Of a stretch of 64,000 nt of DNA, positions 51,036 to 60,877 are shown one piece after another; position 1 is the stretch's first letter, and every line of letters begins with the position of its first letter. The position numbers and the translations under genes are program-made. Below the pieces are notes generated by a model. It worked only from the letters and a program-made list of their open reading frames with translations. It was not told the DNA's origin and made no database searches. The DNA comes from Hondaea fermentalgiana (taxonomy: Eukaryota; Sar; Bigyra; Thraustochytrida; Thraustochytriidae): the NCBI GenBank assembly GCA_014084085.1, contig NPFB01000035.1, positions 242,662-306,661 on the forward strand, written 5' to 3'.

Positions 51036-54000
51036 ATGGCTTCGACCGCGTCCGAGGATGTGGGCGCAGACGATCTGAGCGCAGAAGAGGTGGAGTCGGA
51101 TGCTTCAAACCCGCAAGAAACGTTCTCTCCGCCTCCGCCAATGCCGAGCAGTCCGGTCTCGCCTCCACCAGGGAACCTATCCGCGACAAATGTCGAAGAG
51201 CAGGATCCCACGCTCGCAGATGCTGATGACGAGGAGGAGGAGGACGAAGACTACGAACAAGATTTCGAAGATAGCGACCACTTCGATGGTGATGCGGAGA
51301 ACGATACTATTGCGCTGAATGATGAGACTCTTGGCAAAACGCAGAGCAGTGAGCCTGAGAGTGGAAGCGCGGCAGACTCCATCCACGAGGACTTGCTCGA
51401 CGCATCAGAAGGTGAAGGTGAAGATATGCTTGAAGACTTACAAAGCCCTCCAGCGGTTGCCAGCAATGATGTGCATATCCTCTCTTCCCAGCCAACCGGT
51501 CCTCAAGGTCATGCGTCTAAAGAAGCCAACGCCGACGCGACCTTTTCAAACGTCACTGGGATGGACGACGTGGACGAGCAGGATGACGCGGAGAGCTCAT
51601 GGCCGATTGAGGGTTCCGAAATGATTGACTTGGAAGGTGATCAAGCTGCGACAAGCAATGGCATTCTCAGTGAGGAAAGTGGAAGAGTTCACATCGATGA
51701 CCCTAAGGATTTATCAAGCAATCAAGGTCTCAATGACATAGCAATGGATCAAACTGCTATCGGACACACCGAAGATTTGACAAGCGACCAGGCTACGGAG
51801 TCTTCAAAGGATTCGCCGAGTGCTGAAGCCGTCAATCTACAGGACAATTCTCTGTTCGATCAGGCCGACGAAGACACCAAGGACTCGCCTATGGGCCAAA
51901 CAACTGATTCCTTTTTACATTCAGCGAGCAAGGATGCTTTGGAGGACGAGCAAGCAATCGAGGGGCTTGAAGATCTACCGAGCGACCAAGGTATGGAAGA
52001 TTTCAAAAGTTCTCTGATGGATCAAGTGAATCTCGGCATCAACTCTGAAGAGTTGTCCACCGACCATGCTACGGAGTCCCCCAAGGACTCGCCGGGCGTC
52101 GAAGCCGTCGATCTTCTGGACGGCTCTCTGTTTGATAATCAAGCCAACGAAGAACCCAAGGACTCGCCTCTGGGTCACATCACGGATTCTCTTTTACTTT
52201 CACCGAGTAAGGTTGCTTCGGAGGACGATCAAGCGATTGGGGAGCTCGAAGATCTACCAAGCGACCGACACATGAATGACTCTAGAAGTTCTTTGATGGA
52301 TCAAGCGAACCTCGGCAACAACACCGAAGAGTTGTCATCCGATCAGGCTACGGAAATCCCCAAGGCCTCGCTCAGTGCTGAAGCCGTCGGTCTTCAGGAC
52401 GATTCTTCGATCGATCAAGCTGACGAAGACCCCAAGGACTCGCCCTCAGGCCACGTCACTGATTACCTTCCAGCTTCACCAAGCAAGGAAGCTTCGGAGG
52501 ACGATCAAGCGATGAGGGAGCTCCAAGGTGTACCAAGCGACCAAGGCATGGCTGACCCTGAAGGATCTTCGACGAATCAAGCGAACCTCGGCAACAACAC
52601 CGAAGAGTTGTCATCCGATCATGCTACGGAAATCCCCAAGGGCTCGCCCAGTGCTGAAGCCGTCGATCTTCAGGACAGATTTCTGCTTGTTCAAGCTGAC
52701 AAAAACCCCAAGGACTCGCCCATGGGCCAAGTGACTGATTCTCCTTTGAATGCACCGAGCGGGCAAGCTTTGGATGGTCTTGATGAATCGCTGAATGATG
52801 AATCAAGTAGAGCAAGCAAAGAAATTAATTCTGGAGTCAATCTTGGGGACTCAATGCGTGAGGAAGGTGCGAGGATGGACGCCGCATCCAGCATGGAAAA
52901 AATCGAAGATCTCGAGGTCGACAGCGAACGTGCGTCAGGTGAACAGACCGCAATAATGGACGATGCAACAAGCGGCGGTGCGCTTTCAAGTGAAACAGCT
53001 CCAGAGGAAGCAAATGTGGGATTTACATCGATGCTTGACGCGTATGATGCCCAACACGATGCGGACACAATGCGGAGTCGTTTGGCCGAGGACGAGACAT
53101 CAGGGTCGAGCTCCGAAGTCCTATTGCCCGAACCAGATCAAGCGAAATTGCCGATCGGGAATGGAGTTGAATCCCCATCCTCAGAATTCGGTAAAAGTCA
53201 ATCAAGCCTTGAGATATCTCCGAGTAGGGACCACGCAAGCGCAAATGAACTCGCTGATACGACCAGTCTTCATTCGTCTGGGGCAAGGGCAGAGCTCTCG
53301 ACATCTAAAATGGAGGTTGGAGAACTTGAAGCGTCGAGCCCTGGCGCCATGTCTGAGAATGGCAGATCGCCCAACATTACGTCCGCATCGTCTTCGTCAA
53401 GGTTATCAGATGCATTTGAAAGTGTAAATGACCCTCTGTTACCTCTCGATCTGGAACAACTCCAGAGTGAAGCGAGATTTTCTGCTGGTGAGATGCGCTC
53501 GCCGTTTGAGTCTATGCTTGCAGCAGAGCATGTTGCGCGCGGAGACAGGCGAAAGAACAAGTCATTCACATCGCAAAGTCCAGAGTCGCAGTCATCGTCG
53601 CCACGCCGCACCAAAGGCCGATTCGGGCACAGTGGAAGTTTGGCTGGGAGCCGCACCTCGAGCCCTTCGCGGAGACCATTCGCCTACTCTCCCGCGGGCA
53701 GATCACTCACTCGTGGGGACCCTCCAAGCAGCGCGGCCAGCTCACCATTGAGTGACGTCTCGGATGCCCAAAAGAAAGAAATTATTGCAGCCGTCCGTGC
53801 TGCTGTCGAGCGAACACACTCAAAACTTTATGACGCGTTTCTCGTCATGGACCACACGCAAAAGGGATGCTTGAATCGCGAAGAGTTATTGCGCGGGCTG
53901 CGGGCACTCGGTCTCGGTCTGGACGATGCCGTCATGCGCGAGTTTGCTAAGTCTGTCGATGTGAATGGGGATGGTGTGGTCACCTTTCAAGAGTTCTTCC

Positions 54001-57000
54001 GCACATTTGAAACCTCGCGCATCGACCCGAGCAAGCAGACGTGGACGCCACCAAGTCCCGTCAAGGGCTCATTTTTTGCTTCGGTACGAAGCGATGAGGT
54101 AGAAAGCGATGAAGGCGTCACGAAGAAAGAAGACGACGACGAAGAGGATGACGATGAGGAGGCGCCGGAAAAGGAAGAAGATGGAGACGGAGAGGGGGAT
54201 GGCGATGATGATTGGCTCGTGCGCAAGGAGGACGTGAAGCTGGCAAGTGCAATGCGCAGCCGTATCGCTCACGAGGATGATGACTTTGACCTGATCGAGT
54301 CTTGGACAAAGACGCCTCGGCGCAAGGCCAATCTACGATGCGCACCTTCGCGTGAAGTTGCATACATGAGTGTTCTTCGCGTGACAATCCACCAGGCGGA
54401 CCTCGCCGCGAGCTCCGACGTCTGTGTGCGTTGCTCCGTGGGCGACGAAATGCAGCGCACCGAACTTGAAGAAGCAACTTCGCACCCCGTGTGGAACGAA
54501 GACTTCATTTTTGGCGCACACGAGGAAGGGCTCCCTCCGGAGGGCTCTCTCCATGTGCGGCTGCAGTGCGACCCTGATGTAGGCCCGCAAGAGTGGGATC
54601 TTCCGTTTTGGGAACTCTTGTATTTCGACGAGACTGACGTGACCGTCCGCGACGATGAAGTGTCTCTGCGCAAGTGGATTGACGGCCCGCGTCACAAGCT
54701 CGAAATTTCTCTTGTTCTTAGCACTGAAAAGATGGAAGACGTGAGGCGTCTTGCTGCACTCCAAGCTGGGCCTATCGACCGCGCAGCGCTCTGGCTTGAC
54801 AAAGCAGCGATTGCCGAGCCCTTGTCCTTCGCGGACTCCAAGAGCGGCGCGCCTCTGTCTCCTGCGTCTACAAGCTCTGTTTCGAGACGACCTGCTTTGG
54901 GCCCCGGTAGCGAAAAGGACCAGCAGATGCTGGAAACCATTGAAGACCTTCGCGCGCAAATCTCCGAAATGCGTGAGTCGGTCACAGAGGAGGCGAGGCG
55001 GCGCCAGGAAGCAGAAGAGAGATCCGCAGTTTCGGCCAAACAGATGGAAGATCTCGAAAAGCAACGCCAACGTGACGCGGAACGCTTCCAGTATCAGATG
55101 CGCGAGCAACAAGCACGAGAAGACGAAATGCGCACAGAGATGCAGCTGCTGCAAATGAAGCAGTCTTCAGGCGTGAAAGCAGATGAGCGCGTCGTCAAGC
55201 TTGAACAATCGATCCGCGAACTTTACGCCGATCTTGATCAGCGCAACAGCGAGATTTCGAACGCAACAGAGGCCGCTGCTGCTGCTCGCATGGAGAGGGA
55301 GGATTGGAAAGCTCGCGTGGAAGAGCTGCAGGTCCAACTTCGGCAGACACAAGCGCGATACCGCGCCAAGAGTATGGACAGTACCGAGGATGCCCGCGCC
55401 GAAGACACGAAAAGCACGGGGCCAGCCACAGACGGCGCCGAAATTGACCGCCTCGTTGACACGATTGCCAAGCTAAATCGCGTCATTAGCGAACTTCGCG
55501 AGGCCGAGCGGCGCGCTCAGGCACAACTTCGAGCCTCGGAAGACCGAATTCGTGAGCAAACTGCAGATCTGGGTCAACTGGCATCCGAGAATGAGATTCA
55601 GGCGCGTAAAATCGCTGGCTTCGAAATGGACAGTCGACGTCAGGTTGCCGAGCTTCGTCAAGCGGTTGCAGAGAAGGCGCGACTGGTGAAAAACTTGGAG
55701 GAAGCCGAGCAGCAGCTCGCGGCTTCCGATGAAGCCGTGGCCAAGGCTCGTCAGGAGCGAAAGGATGCAGAGGATCGCTGTGTTAGCATGGACGCTCGCG
55801 CCGAGCTGCTTCAAGCTCAGCTCAGCGAGGCCGCGAACAAGAATCTCGAGCTTTCGAGCGAGTTAGCCGAGGTTCGAAAGCTACGCGCGGCCCAACAACG
55901 GTCAACGTACCTGCGCCCCGACGCAGGTCTCGTGTGTCGGCACGCCAAAGCGCAGACGCGCATCTTGCGTGAGAGCGTCTATCGCATTCGCGCCGAGGTG
56001 GAGCAAATGAAGGACGCTGCCGCAGACGTTCTCGCCCAATGGGACTCATATGTGCAGTTAAGACGCGCAAAACGTCAAGAGCTTGCTTCAAAGCCTTTAA
56101 CAAATACGGCAGATCTGTCCCTCGTGCGCGCCAAGGGCATTTCTCAAGCGGAAGATCCTAGCACAGTCAACAAGCGGCTTGGTCCCGTGCGTGCTCCCGT
56201 AGCGCCTGGACAGGTTTCGGGCCTGGCGCGAAGACTCCGCTTGGAACGCTTGCGCCGGCGAAATCTGCACAAGTCTCGCATGGGCTTTGGCGAAAAGCGG
56301 GTGCGACGTATCTGCTCAGTGTTCCACACGCCAGCTCACGTGGAAGATGCCTCGTCGCCTTCGCGATCTCTCGCCATGAATGGCGATGACGCACAAACAG
56401 ACGACAGCCTTCGCGTGGAACCTATACTTGCGTCCGCAGAGGTCATGGTGCAGAGCGATAATTCGCGTCGTTACTTTGGATTCGATGAGGTTGTGTATGT
56501 CAAAGATATGGCTCCTAGCGACGCGGACGTGTTGGCGGCTGATCCTCGTCTTGGGAGCCAGAACGGTATTCGCGCGCAAGTCTCGCCGATTGTTGACGCT
56601 CTCTTTGACGGGGATCGGGCCGTGGTGGCATCTTCGGGCCCTGCCTCTGGAGCGACCACAAATAGCATCATAAGTGCTATTTTTGACGTGATTGGCAGTT
56701 TGGCAGCCAATCTAAAGAGCGAAGAAAAAGTAGACGCGGCTGCCGTGCTTCCACGCGTTAGCATTTCGTGTGTACATATACAGAACAGCAGGGTCTTTGA
56801 TTTGCTCGCTTCAAATGAAATGGAGACACGATCGCCTCTGCGTCACTTTCCCGAGCTCTCGATCGACCGTGCCGCAGCGCGTGCCACAGGGCGCATCGAC
56901 CTCGAGAGCGCTGGCCTGAGCGTCGTCGAGGTGAAGACACGGTATGAAGCCGCTCTCGTAGCATCCATGGGCTCTGGAAACCATCACAATATGCTCGGAT

Positions 57001-58802
57001 CACTCCCCATGGCACGAAATACTCACACGACTGGCGTAGAAGGTAGCAGTAGCAGTGAGACTGCCTTTTTGCTGTTCACGGTGTGGGTCGAAATGGGCGA
57101 CGATGCGTACGCTAACGAAGAAGAAGAAGGAGCGTTTTCAGCCGACCTGGTCACAGGCAAGATGCACATATTGGAGGTTGCCTCGACAGGCCGCGCGGCT
57201 TTTGCAGACGAGACCATGGAAGGAATTGTCAAGGTTGTAAATGCCATGTCGCATCGGCAAGATCTTGACGCAGAAGGGGGCTCGGGGGCCTCGCCAGGAA
57301 CTTTGATGCGGACCTTTAGTTCGAATGTCGTGCTTGGCATACTGCGCGACTGCCTCGACGAAGAAAGTCTTGGCATTGCAACGCGCTCAGAGTGGCCGCA
57401 GAGACTCGAGAAGAGCAAGACGCATTATATGACTGGCGATGATGAGATGGGCACTTATGAGCGCGACTCATGCATGTTTCACCTTCTTGTGCACCCATCG
57501 CTTACGGTGTGCAATCCTCGATCGAGTGAGCTCCTCACTGCGTTGCACTTTGCACAGCGTATTCGCACAATGCCACTAAGCTCGCCGAACCTTGAAACTT
57601 CGTCATTCCCTGCTTCAGCCTCTGCCTCGTCGTCTTCACCGGGTCAGCTATCACGACTGCAAGAAGCAGGTACAGCGGACAGACTTGCCGTCAGGTCTCC
57701 GGACCGAGGACCACCCCCGCACGTGCACAGTGTACCATTGGCGGTACTTGCGGCAAGTGAGGAAAGAGAGGTCCAGGATTATCGTCAGCAAGACACTTCG
57801 TACGAGTCTGTCGATAACGCCCGGAACAGACCGCGCACCTCGCACAAGCCACCAATGTCGAAGCGTCGAGCTAAGCGGGCGTCGTACTCTGAGCAGGTCC
57901 GGCCGAGGTCAAGACATCGTGTTCGTGAAGAAGACGAGGAAGAGGAAGACGAGGAAGGGAGCGAAGCCGAGATTAACGATCTCGTTGCGTCGCTGGTGGC
58001 GGGCCAAAACGTAAACTTGGATGCGCTCGACGCTCTCGAGCTCGAAGAGCACGCCAACCTTTCGAAGCAATTTGACGCGCTGCGAACCGAGGTGGCACGT
58101 GGTACACCCGGGGGTCGCAGCGCAAAGCGACGCCCCGCCAGCGCCAGCGCCAGCAACCGCAGACTCCGTACGCCCGGCTCAAGGAGTGTCACGAACAGGG
58201 CTCGAGAAGAAGGCTCGCGCTCTCATGCGGTCTCGAGTCGCAAGGAAACAGGCCGTCGAAAATCTCGCCGAGATCCGGCAGCAGGAACCCCTCAGGAAAC
58301 CGAGCGGGCGCGGCATCGCGTTTTGGAGGCTCTGCTTGGGCAGACAGAGGGCATGTTGCACGGTCTGTTTCTGTCAATGGACACTCGACGTTCTGGTGTG
58401 CTGTCGCGTGCTGATTTTCGGCGTGGTATGCATCGGGTTGACCCGTCTCTTTCCAAGCGGGACTTGGAGCTTTTCGTGGACAGCATGGACAGCAAGCGAG
58501 ACGGATATATTGACTTTCAAGAGTTTTTCCGCGTGTTGGGCGATGCCAAAACCGGCAATCAACATTCGCTGTTTTTGCGCGATAAACGCGCCGAGAAGAT
58601 TGCGATGCGCGAGCGGCGGCGCATTCGCGAGAGACTTTCGCCAGAAGCGGCGGCCAAGGCCGAGTGGTTCCCGCGTCAGGCACGTCAGCAGCCGAGTGGT
58701 CAACGTGCAAGCTCGTTCGACGCGGAACACACAGAGGAGGAATTGCGCAGGTTTCTCGGGTACCGTCCGCCTGTTCGTCTTGATAAGATTTTGCGGCAGT
58801 GA
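51036..58802 (+). CDS. Giant protein with EF-hands, C2-like domain, coiled coil and degenerate kinesin motor fold
   Basis: 2588 residues from ATG 51036 (MASTASEDVGADD). Residues 1-900 are acidic and disordered, with a 92-residue repeat at about 253-585. An EF-hand pair lies at about 928-985; the first loop is poor, the second (DVNGDGVVTFQEF) is canonical. A C2-like domain follows at about 1108-1228 (SDVCVRCSVGDEM, HPVWNEDFIF). A coiled coil covers about 1298-1620. At about 1757-2175 the sequence follows a kinesin motor: RRICSVFHTP, YFGFDEVVYV, a P-loop position reading ASSGPASGATTNS in place of GQTGSGKT, VSISCVHIQNSRVFDLL, ILEVASTG in place of DLAGSE, and LLTALHFAQRIRTM at the end. No catalytic motif is kept. 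A basic Arg/Ser region and a C-terminal EF-hand pair (about 2435-2502, DSKRDGYIDFQEF) finish it. It is probably a calcium-responsive microtubule-binding scaffold. Confidence 0.85.
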   Translation: MASTASEDVGADDLSAEEVESDASNPQETFSPPPPMPSSPVSPPPGNLSATNVEEQDPTLADADDEEEEDEDYEQDFEDSDHFDGDAENDTIALNDETLGKTQSSEPESGSAADSIHEDLLDASEGEGEDMLEDLQSPPAVASNDVHILSSQPTGPQGHASKEANADATFSNVTGMDDVDEQDDAESSWPIEGSEMIDLEGDQAATSNGILSEESGRVHIDDPKDLSSNQGLNDIAMDQTAIGHTEDLTSDQATESSKDSPSAEAVNLQDNSLFDQADEDTKDSPMGQTTDSFLHSASKDALEDEQAIEGLEDLPSDQGMEDFKSSLMDQVNLGINSEELSTDHATESPKDSPGVEAVDLLDGSLFDNQANEEPKDSPLGHITDSLLLSPSKVASEDDQAIGELEDLPSDRHMNDSRSSLMDQANLGNNTEELSSDQATEIPKASLSAEAVGLQDDSSIDQADEDPKDSPSGHVTDYLPASPSKEASEDDQAMRELQGVPSDQGMADPEGSSTNQANLGNNTEELSSDHATEIPKGSPSAEAVDLQDRFLLVQADKNPKDSPMGQVTDSPLNAPSGQALDGLDESLNDESSRASKEINSGVNLGDSMREEGARMDAASSMEKIEDLEVDSERASGEQTAIMDDATSGGALSSETAPEEANVGFTSMLDAYDAQHDADTMRSRLAEDETSGSSSEVLLPEPDQAKLPIGNGVESPSSEFGKSQSSLEISPSRDHASANELADTTSLHSSGARAELSTSKMEVGELEASSPGAMSENGRSPNITSASSSSRLSDAFESVNDPLLPLDLEQLQSEARFSAGEMRSPFESMLAAEHVARGDRRKNKSFTSQSPESQSSSPRRTKGRFGHSGSLAGSRTSSPSRRPFAYSPAGRSLTRGDPPSSAASSPLSDVSDAQKKEIIAAVRAAVERTHSKLYDAFLVMDHTQKGCLNREELLRGLRALGLGLDDAVMREFAKSVDVNGDGVVTFQEFFRTFETSRIDPSKQTWTPPSPVKGSFFASVRSDEVESDEGVTKKEDDDEEDDDEEAPEKEEDGDGEGDGDDDWLVRKEDVKLASAMRSRIAHEDDDFDLIESWTKTPRRKANLRCAPSREVAYMSVLRVTIHQADLAASSDVCVRCSVGDEMQRTELEEATSHPVWNEDFIFGAHEEGLPPEGSLHVRLQCDPDVGPQEWDLPFWELLYFDETDVTVRDDEVSLRKWIDGPRHKLEISLVLSTEKMEDVRRLAALQAGPIDRAALWLDKAAIAEPLSFADSKSGAPLSPASTSSVSRRPALGPGSEKDQQMLETIEDLRAQISEMRESVTEEARRRQEAEERSAVSAKQMEDLEKQRQRDAERFQYQMREQQAREDEMRTEMQLLQMKQSSGVKADERVVKLEQSIRELYADLDQRNSEISNATEAAAAARMEREDWKARVEELQVQLRQTQARYRAKSMDSTEDARAEDTKSTGPATDGAEIDRLVDTIAKLNRVISELREAERRAQAQLRASEDRIREQTADLGQLASENEIQARKIAGFEMDSRRQVAELRQAVAEKARLVKNLEEAEQQLAASDEAVAKARQERKDAEDRCVSMDARAELLQAQLSEAANKNLELSSELAEVRKLRAAQQRSTYLRPDAGLVCRHAKAQTRILRESVYRIRAEVEQMKDAAADVLAQWDSYVQLRRAKRQELASKPLTNTADLSLVRAKGISQAEDPSTVNKRLGPVRAPVAPGQVSGLARRLRLERLRRRNLHKSRMGFGEKRVRRICSVFHTPAHVEDASSPSRSLAMNGDDAQTDDSLRVEPILASAEVMVQSDNSRRYFGFDEVVYVKDMAPSDADVLAADPRLGSQNGIRAQVSPIVDALFDGDRAVVASSGPASGATTNSIISAIFDVIGSLAANLKSEEKVDAAAVLPRVSISCVHIQNSRVFDLLASNEMETRSPLRHFPELSIDRAAARATGRIDLESAGLSVVEVKTRYEAALVASMGSGNHHNMLGSLPMARNTHTTGVEGSSSSETAFLLFTVWVEMGDDAYANEEEEGAFSADLVTGKMHILEVASTGRAAFADETMEGIVKVVNAMSHRQDLDAEGGSGASPGTLMRTFSSNVVLGILRDCLDEESLGIATRSEWPQRLEKSKTHYMTGDDEMGTYERDSCMFHLLVHPSLTVCNPRSSELLTALHFAQRIRTMPLSSPNLETSSFPASASASSSSPGQLSRLQEAGTADRLAVRSPDRGPPPHVHSVPLAVLAASEEREVQDYRQQDTSYESVDNARNRPRTSHKPPMSKRRAKRASYSEQVRPRSRHRVREEDEEEEDEEGSEAEINDLVASLVAGQNVNLDALDALELEEHANLSKQFDALRTEVARGTPGGRSAKRRPASASASNRRLRTPGSRSVTNRAREEGSRSHAVSSRKETGRRKSRRDPAAGTPQETERARHRVLEALLGQTEGMLHGLFLSMDTRRSGVLSRADFRRGMHRVDPSLSKRDLELFVDSMDSKRDGYIDFQEFFRVLGDAKTGNQHSLFLRDKRAEKIAMRERRRIRERLSPEAAAKAEWFPRQARQQPSGQRASSFDAEHTEEELRRFLGYRPPVRLDKILRQ
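51792..52790 (+). repeat. 276-bp coding minisatellite, about 3.6 copies
   Basis: Repeats begin at about 51792, 52068, 52347 and 52623, giving periods of 276, 279 and 276 bp, all multiples of three. Each copy encodes about 92 residues beginning ATESPKDSP-like and containing EELSSDQ-like text. The fourth copy is partial. Confidence 0.9.
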
Positions 58803-58876
58803 GCGCTTGCCGTGTCGTCAGCAGGAAAATATATTTGGCCTATCAACGCGTAAGGTAAATGAAGGAGTTGTATGGT
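58803..58876. other. Very short convergent spacer
   Basis: Only 74 bp separate the stops of the pseudo-kinesin gene and the DNAJC11-like gene, so their 3' untranslated regions probably overlap. Confidence 0.6.
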
Positions 58877-60113
58877 TTATGGATCTGATTTGGGGATTGA
58901 TCGTCGTGTTAAAGAGTCGACAAGCGAGCGTGCAGAGTCTGCACTAAAAACGCGTGCGACATATGAAGGCAGGTTGATAGGTTGGCCTGCTTTAGCTACT
59001 GATGCACGCGCTTCAGACAGGAATGAAGAGAGTCCCGATGGTTTTGCAACGACGATGACGATACCGCCGGCGAGAGTTGCCAATGTGAGAGCAGCCCATG
59101 CAAAGGCTGCAGATCTGGGACGCAAGGCGGAACCTGCAAGACGTTGTTGCTTTTGTTGCTGCTGCTGTTCTTGTAGTATTTTTTTCAGCTTGGATTGTTT
59201 GGTGGCGAGCTTTTGAATGCAATGTGATTTGAGGGGCATGAGAAGACGCTGTTCGTCTTGGACGATGACTTGGTGAATTTTTCCTCTGAAAAAGTAGCGA
59301 ACCCAGAGCAGCTTCTCTTCGCCTGGGGCGGCATCGTAGAGACCAGAGATGAGATAATGCTTTGGCTCATTTCCGGGAATGACCAGTTTTGATTTTTCGA
59401 CGGCGCACTGCAGTTGCCGAGTGACGTTTTGCACCCACTTGCAGGTGGCGAGGTCTTCAAGTCGGTTCGTCTCGATGATGTCGCGCGCCCCGTAGACGGC
59501 GTCGTCGATGACGAGACCGCCACGGCTCAGTTCGGTACGGCGCTTGATGTCAAAGGTAAGCTGTGTGACGCCCGTTAGTCTTGAGAAGGTCCATGCAGCA
59601 AGGATACCTCTTCATCAAAAGAAAGGAAGAGGAAGACATCGTGTAAATCACGTACCCGCATGAGCTCAACTGCTTGCTCTGCATCTTTCTTTTTCATTTC
59701 TCCTAGTTCGGCATATTGCGCCTGGGTTTTCATCAGAATTGCGAAATGTACGTTAGTAGATCCGAGTGCGATATGAAGAAATGTGCGTCTGTGTTGGCGC
59801 AGCCAGCTCTAGCCATGAAATAAAGAGCTAGCCAAGTTCGTCGACAGAAATAGCATCCAAAATAACGTACGTCCTGAGCATCAACATGCCCATTGAGCAT
59901 ATCATATGCTGCGCGCTGCGTGGGATCGATGAGAACCTCATAGGCACGGGCGACGAGGGAAAACATGTCCTGAAAGTCTTCTCCTTGCGGATTGCTTGCG
60001 ACGACATTCTTGTCTGGGTGATACCTGCGTGCGAGCGTTCGGTACGCCTTTCTGATATCTGCACTCGAGGCCGCGACCTCGACGCCCAGCACGCCGTAAA
60101 GGCAGGGCGCCAT
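58877..60113 (-). CDS. DNAJC11-like J protein, three exons, lacking the usual middle domain
   Basis: I join three exons: 60113-59871 (81 codons), 59721-59656 (22 codons) and 59560-58877 (228 codons with stop), giving 330 residues in one frame. Exon 1 starts MAPCLYGVLGVEV and is a J domain with the HPD motif (RRYHPDKN near 30-37). Exon 2 is a short helix ending EQAVELMR. Exon 3 holds the DNAJC11 C-terminal domain (DUF3395): GGLVIDDAVYG, VTRQLQCAVEKSKL, GLYDAAPGEEKLLWVRY and FFRGKIHQVIV. Then come a Gln-rich linker and a hydrophobic segment (WAALTLATLAGGIVIVV) near residue 265. Human DNAJC11 is a mitochondrial protein linked to MICOS, with about 350 residues between the two domains; here that part is missing. 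The frame upstream of the ATG is Arg/Ala-rich and not counted. Confidence 0.85.
59561..59655 (-). other. Intron 2 of the DNAJC11-like gene
   Basis: 95 bp, donor GTACGT at 59655, acceptor CACACAG ending at 59561. GACTAAC at 59580-59574 is a good branch point. Removing it joins VELMR to LTFDIKRR in frame. Confidence 0.8.
59722..59870 (-). other. Intron 1 of the DNAJC11-like gene
   Basis: 149 bp, donor GTACGT at 59870, acceptor ACCCAG ending at 59722. A perfect TACTAAC branch sequence lies at 59758-59752. The unspliced frame meets a stop inside it. Confidence 0.85.
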
Positions 60114-60169
60114 TGTGTCGGTCTCCTGTCTTCTCCGTTTCCTTGCTCTCCCTCCTCCTGCCCTCTCTC

Positions 60170-60198
60170 GTGCGTGCGTGCGTGCGTGCGTGCGTGCA
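60170..60198. repeat. (GTGC)n tetranucleotide repeat
   Basis: About seven GTGC units, 57 bp upstream of the DNAJC11-like start. Confidence 0.9.
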
Positions 60199-60722
60199 CG
60201 AAGCGCTCGCAGTCGCCGTCCCGGGGCTCGTTCTCGTCGCGCTCTTCGCGCCTGCCGACGCCGAAAGGTCCCGCTCGTCAGGCCGCTCAGGCTGTGCGTC
60301 TGCGCACTGCCCGAGGGGCGCGGCAGGCGGCCATCCCCAGCGAGTGCGCGCAGGCGTGCCCAGGCGAGCATCTCGCTGCTGCGCCGAGCACGCTCGCCGC
60401 GCGCTGGGGCATGAAACCGATTCTCTGTCCACGGGATACTATGCGCTCTCAGCGTCTTTCACCCAAAGGAAGAGAAGAGAAAAGCACGAAAACGAGCGTG
60501 CGCTAGGCGCTCCTACCCGTAGCTACGATTTACTCCGCCTCAACCCAGCCCGCTGCTGCCGCGCGCGAGCCCTCTTCTCCGGCAGTTCTGGGACGCGGGG
60601 GTCGTCGTTCGCGCGCGCGCCATGCACGCGCTGGCCGCGCGCGCTCGTGCTCGGGGCGGCGGCTTCTCCGTCCTCGCGTCCTTCCCAGCCAGCTTCTGTC
60701 TCGCTATCTTGCGAGCAGCGCC

Positions 60723-60797
60723 GAGCAGAGCGGAGCAGAGCAGAGCAGAGCAGAGCAGAGCAGAGCAGAGCATTTAGAGCAGAGCAGAGCAGAGCAG
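60723..60797. repeat. (CAGAG)n pentanucleotide repeat
   Basis: About fourteen CAGAG units with one short interruption (CATTTAGAG), ending 80 bp before the MIT-gene start. Confidence 0.95.
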
Positions 60798-60877
60798 CAG
60801 AGCGCTTCTACAATTCCCTGCGTCGCGGCGCGGGCGGCGGCAGGGGCGCTTGCGCGGCACGCTGCGCGGGCGGCGGC

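Larger units (their letters stand above)
60114..60877. other. Divergent promoter region, DNAJC11-like and MIT genes
   Basis: 764 bp between divergent starts, with GTGC and CAGAG arrays listed separately. The MIT-gene frame is open through the whole spacer without an ATG; I treat that as chance in GC-rich repeat DNA. Confidence 0.5.
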
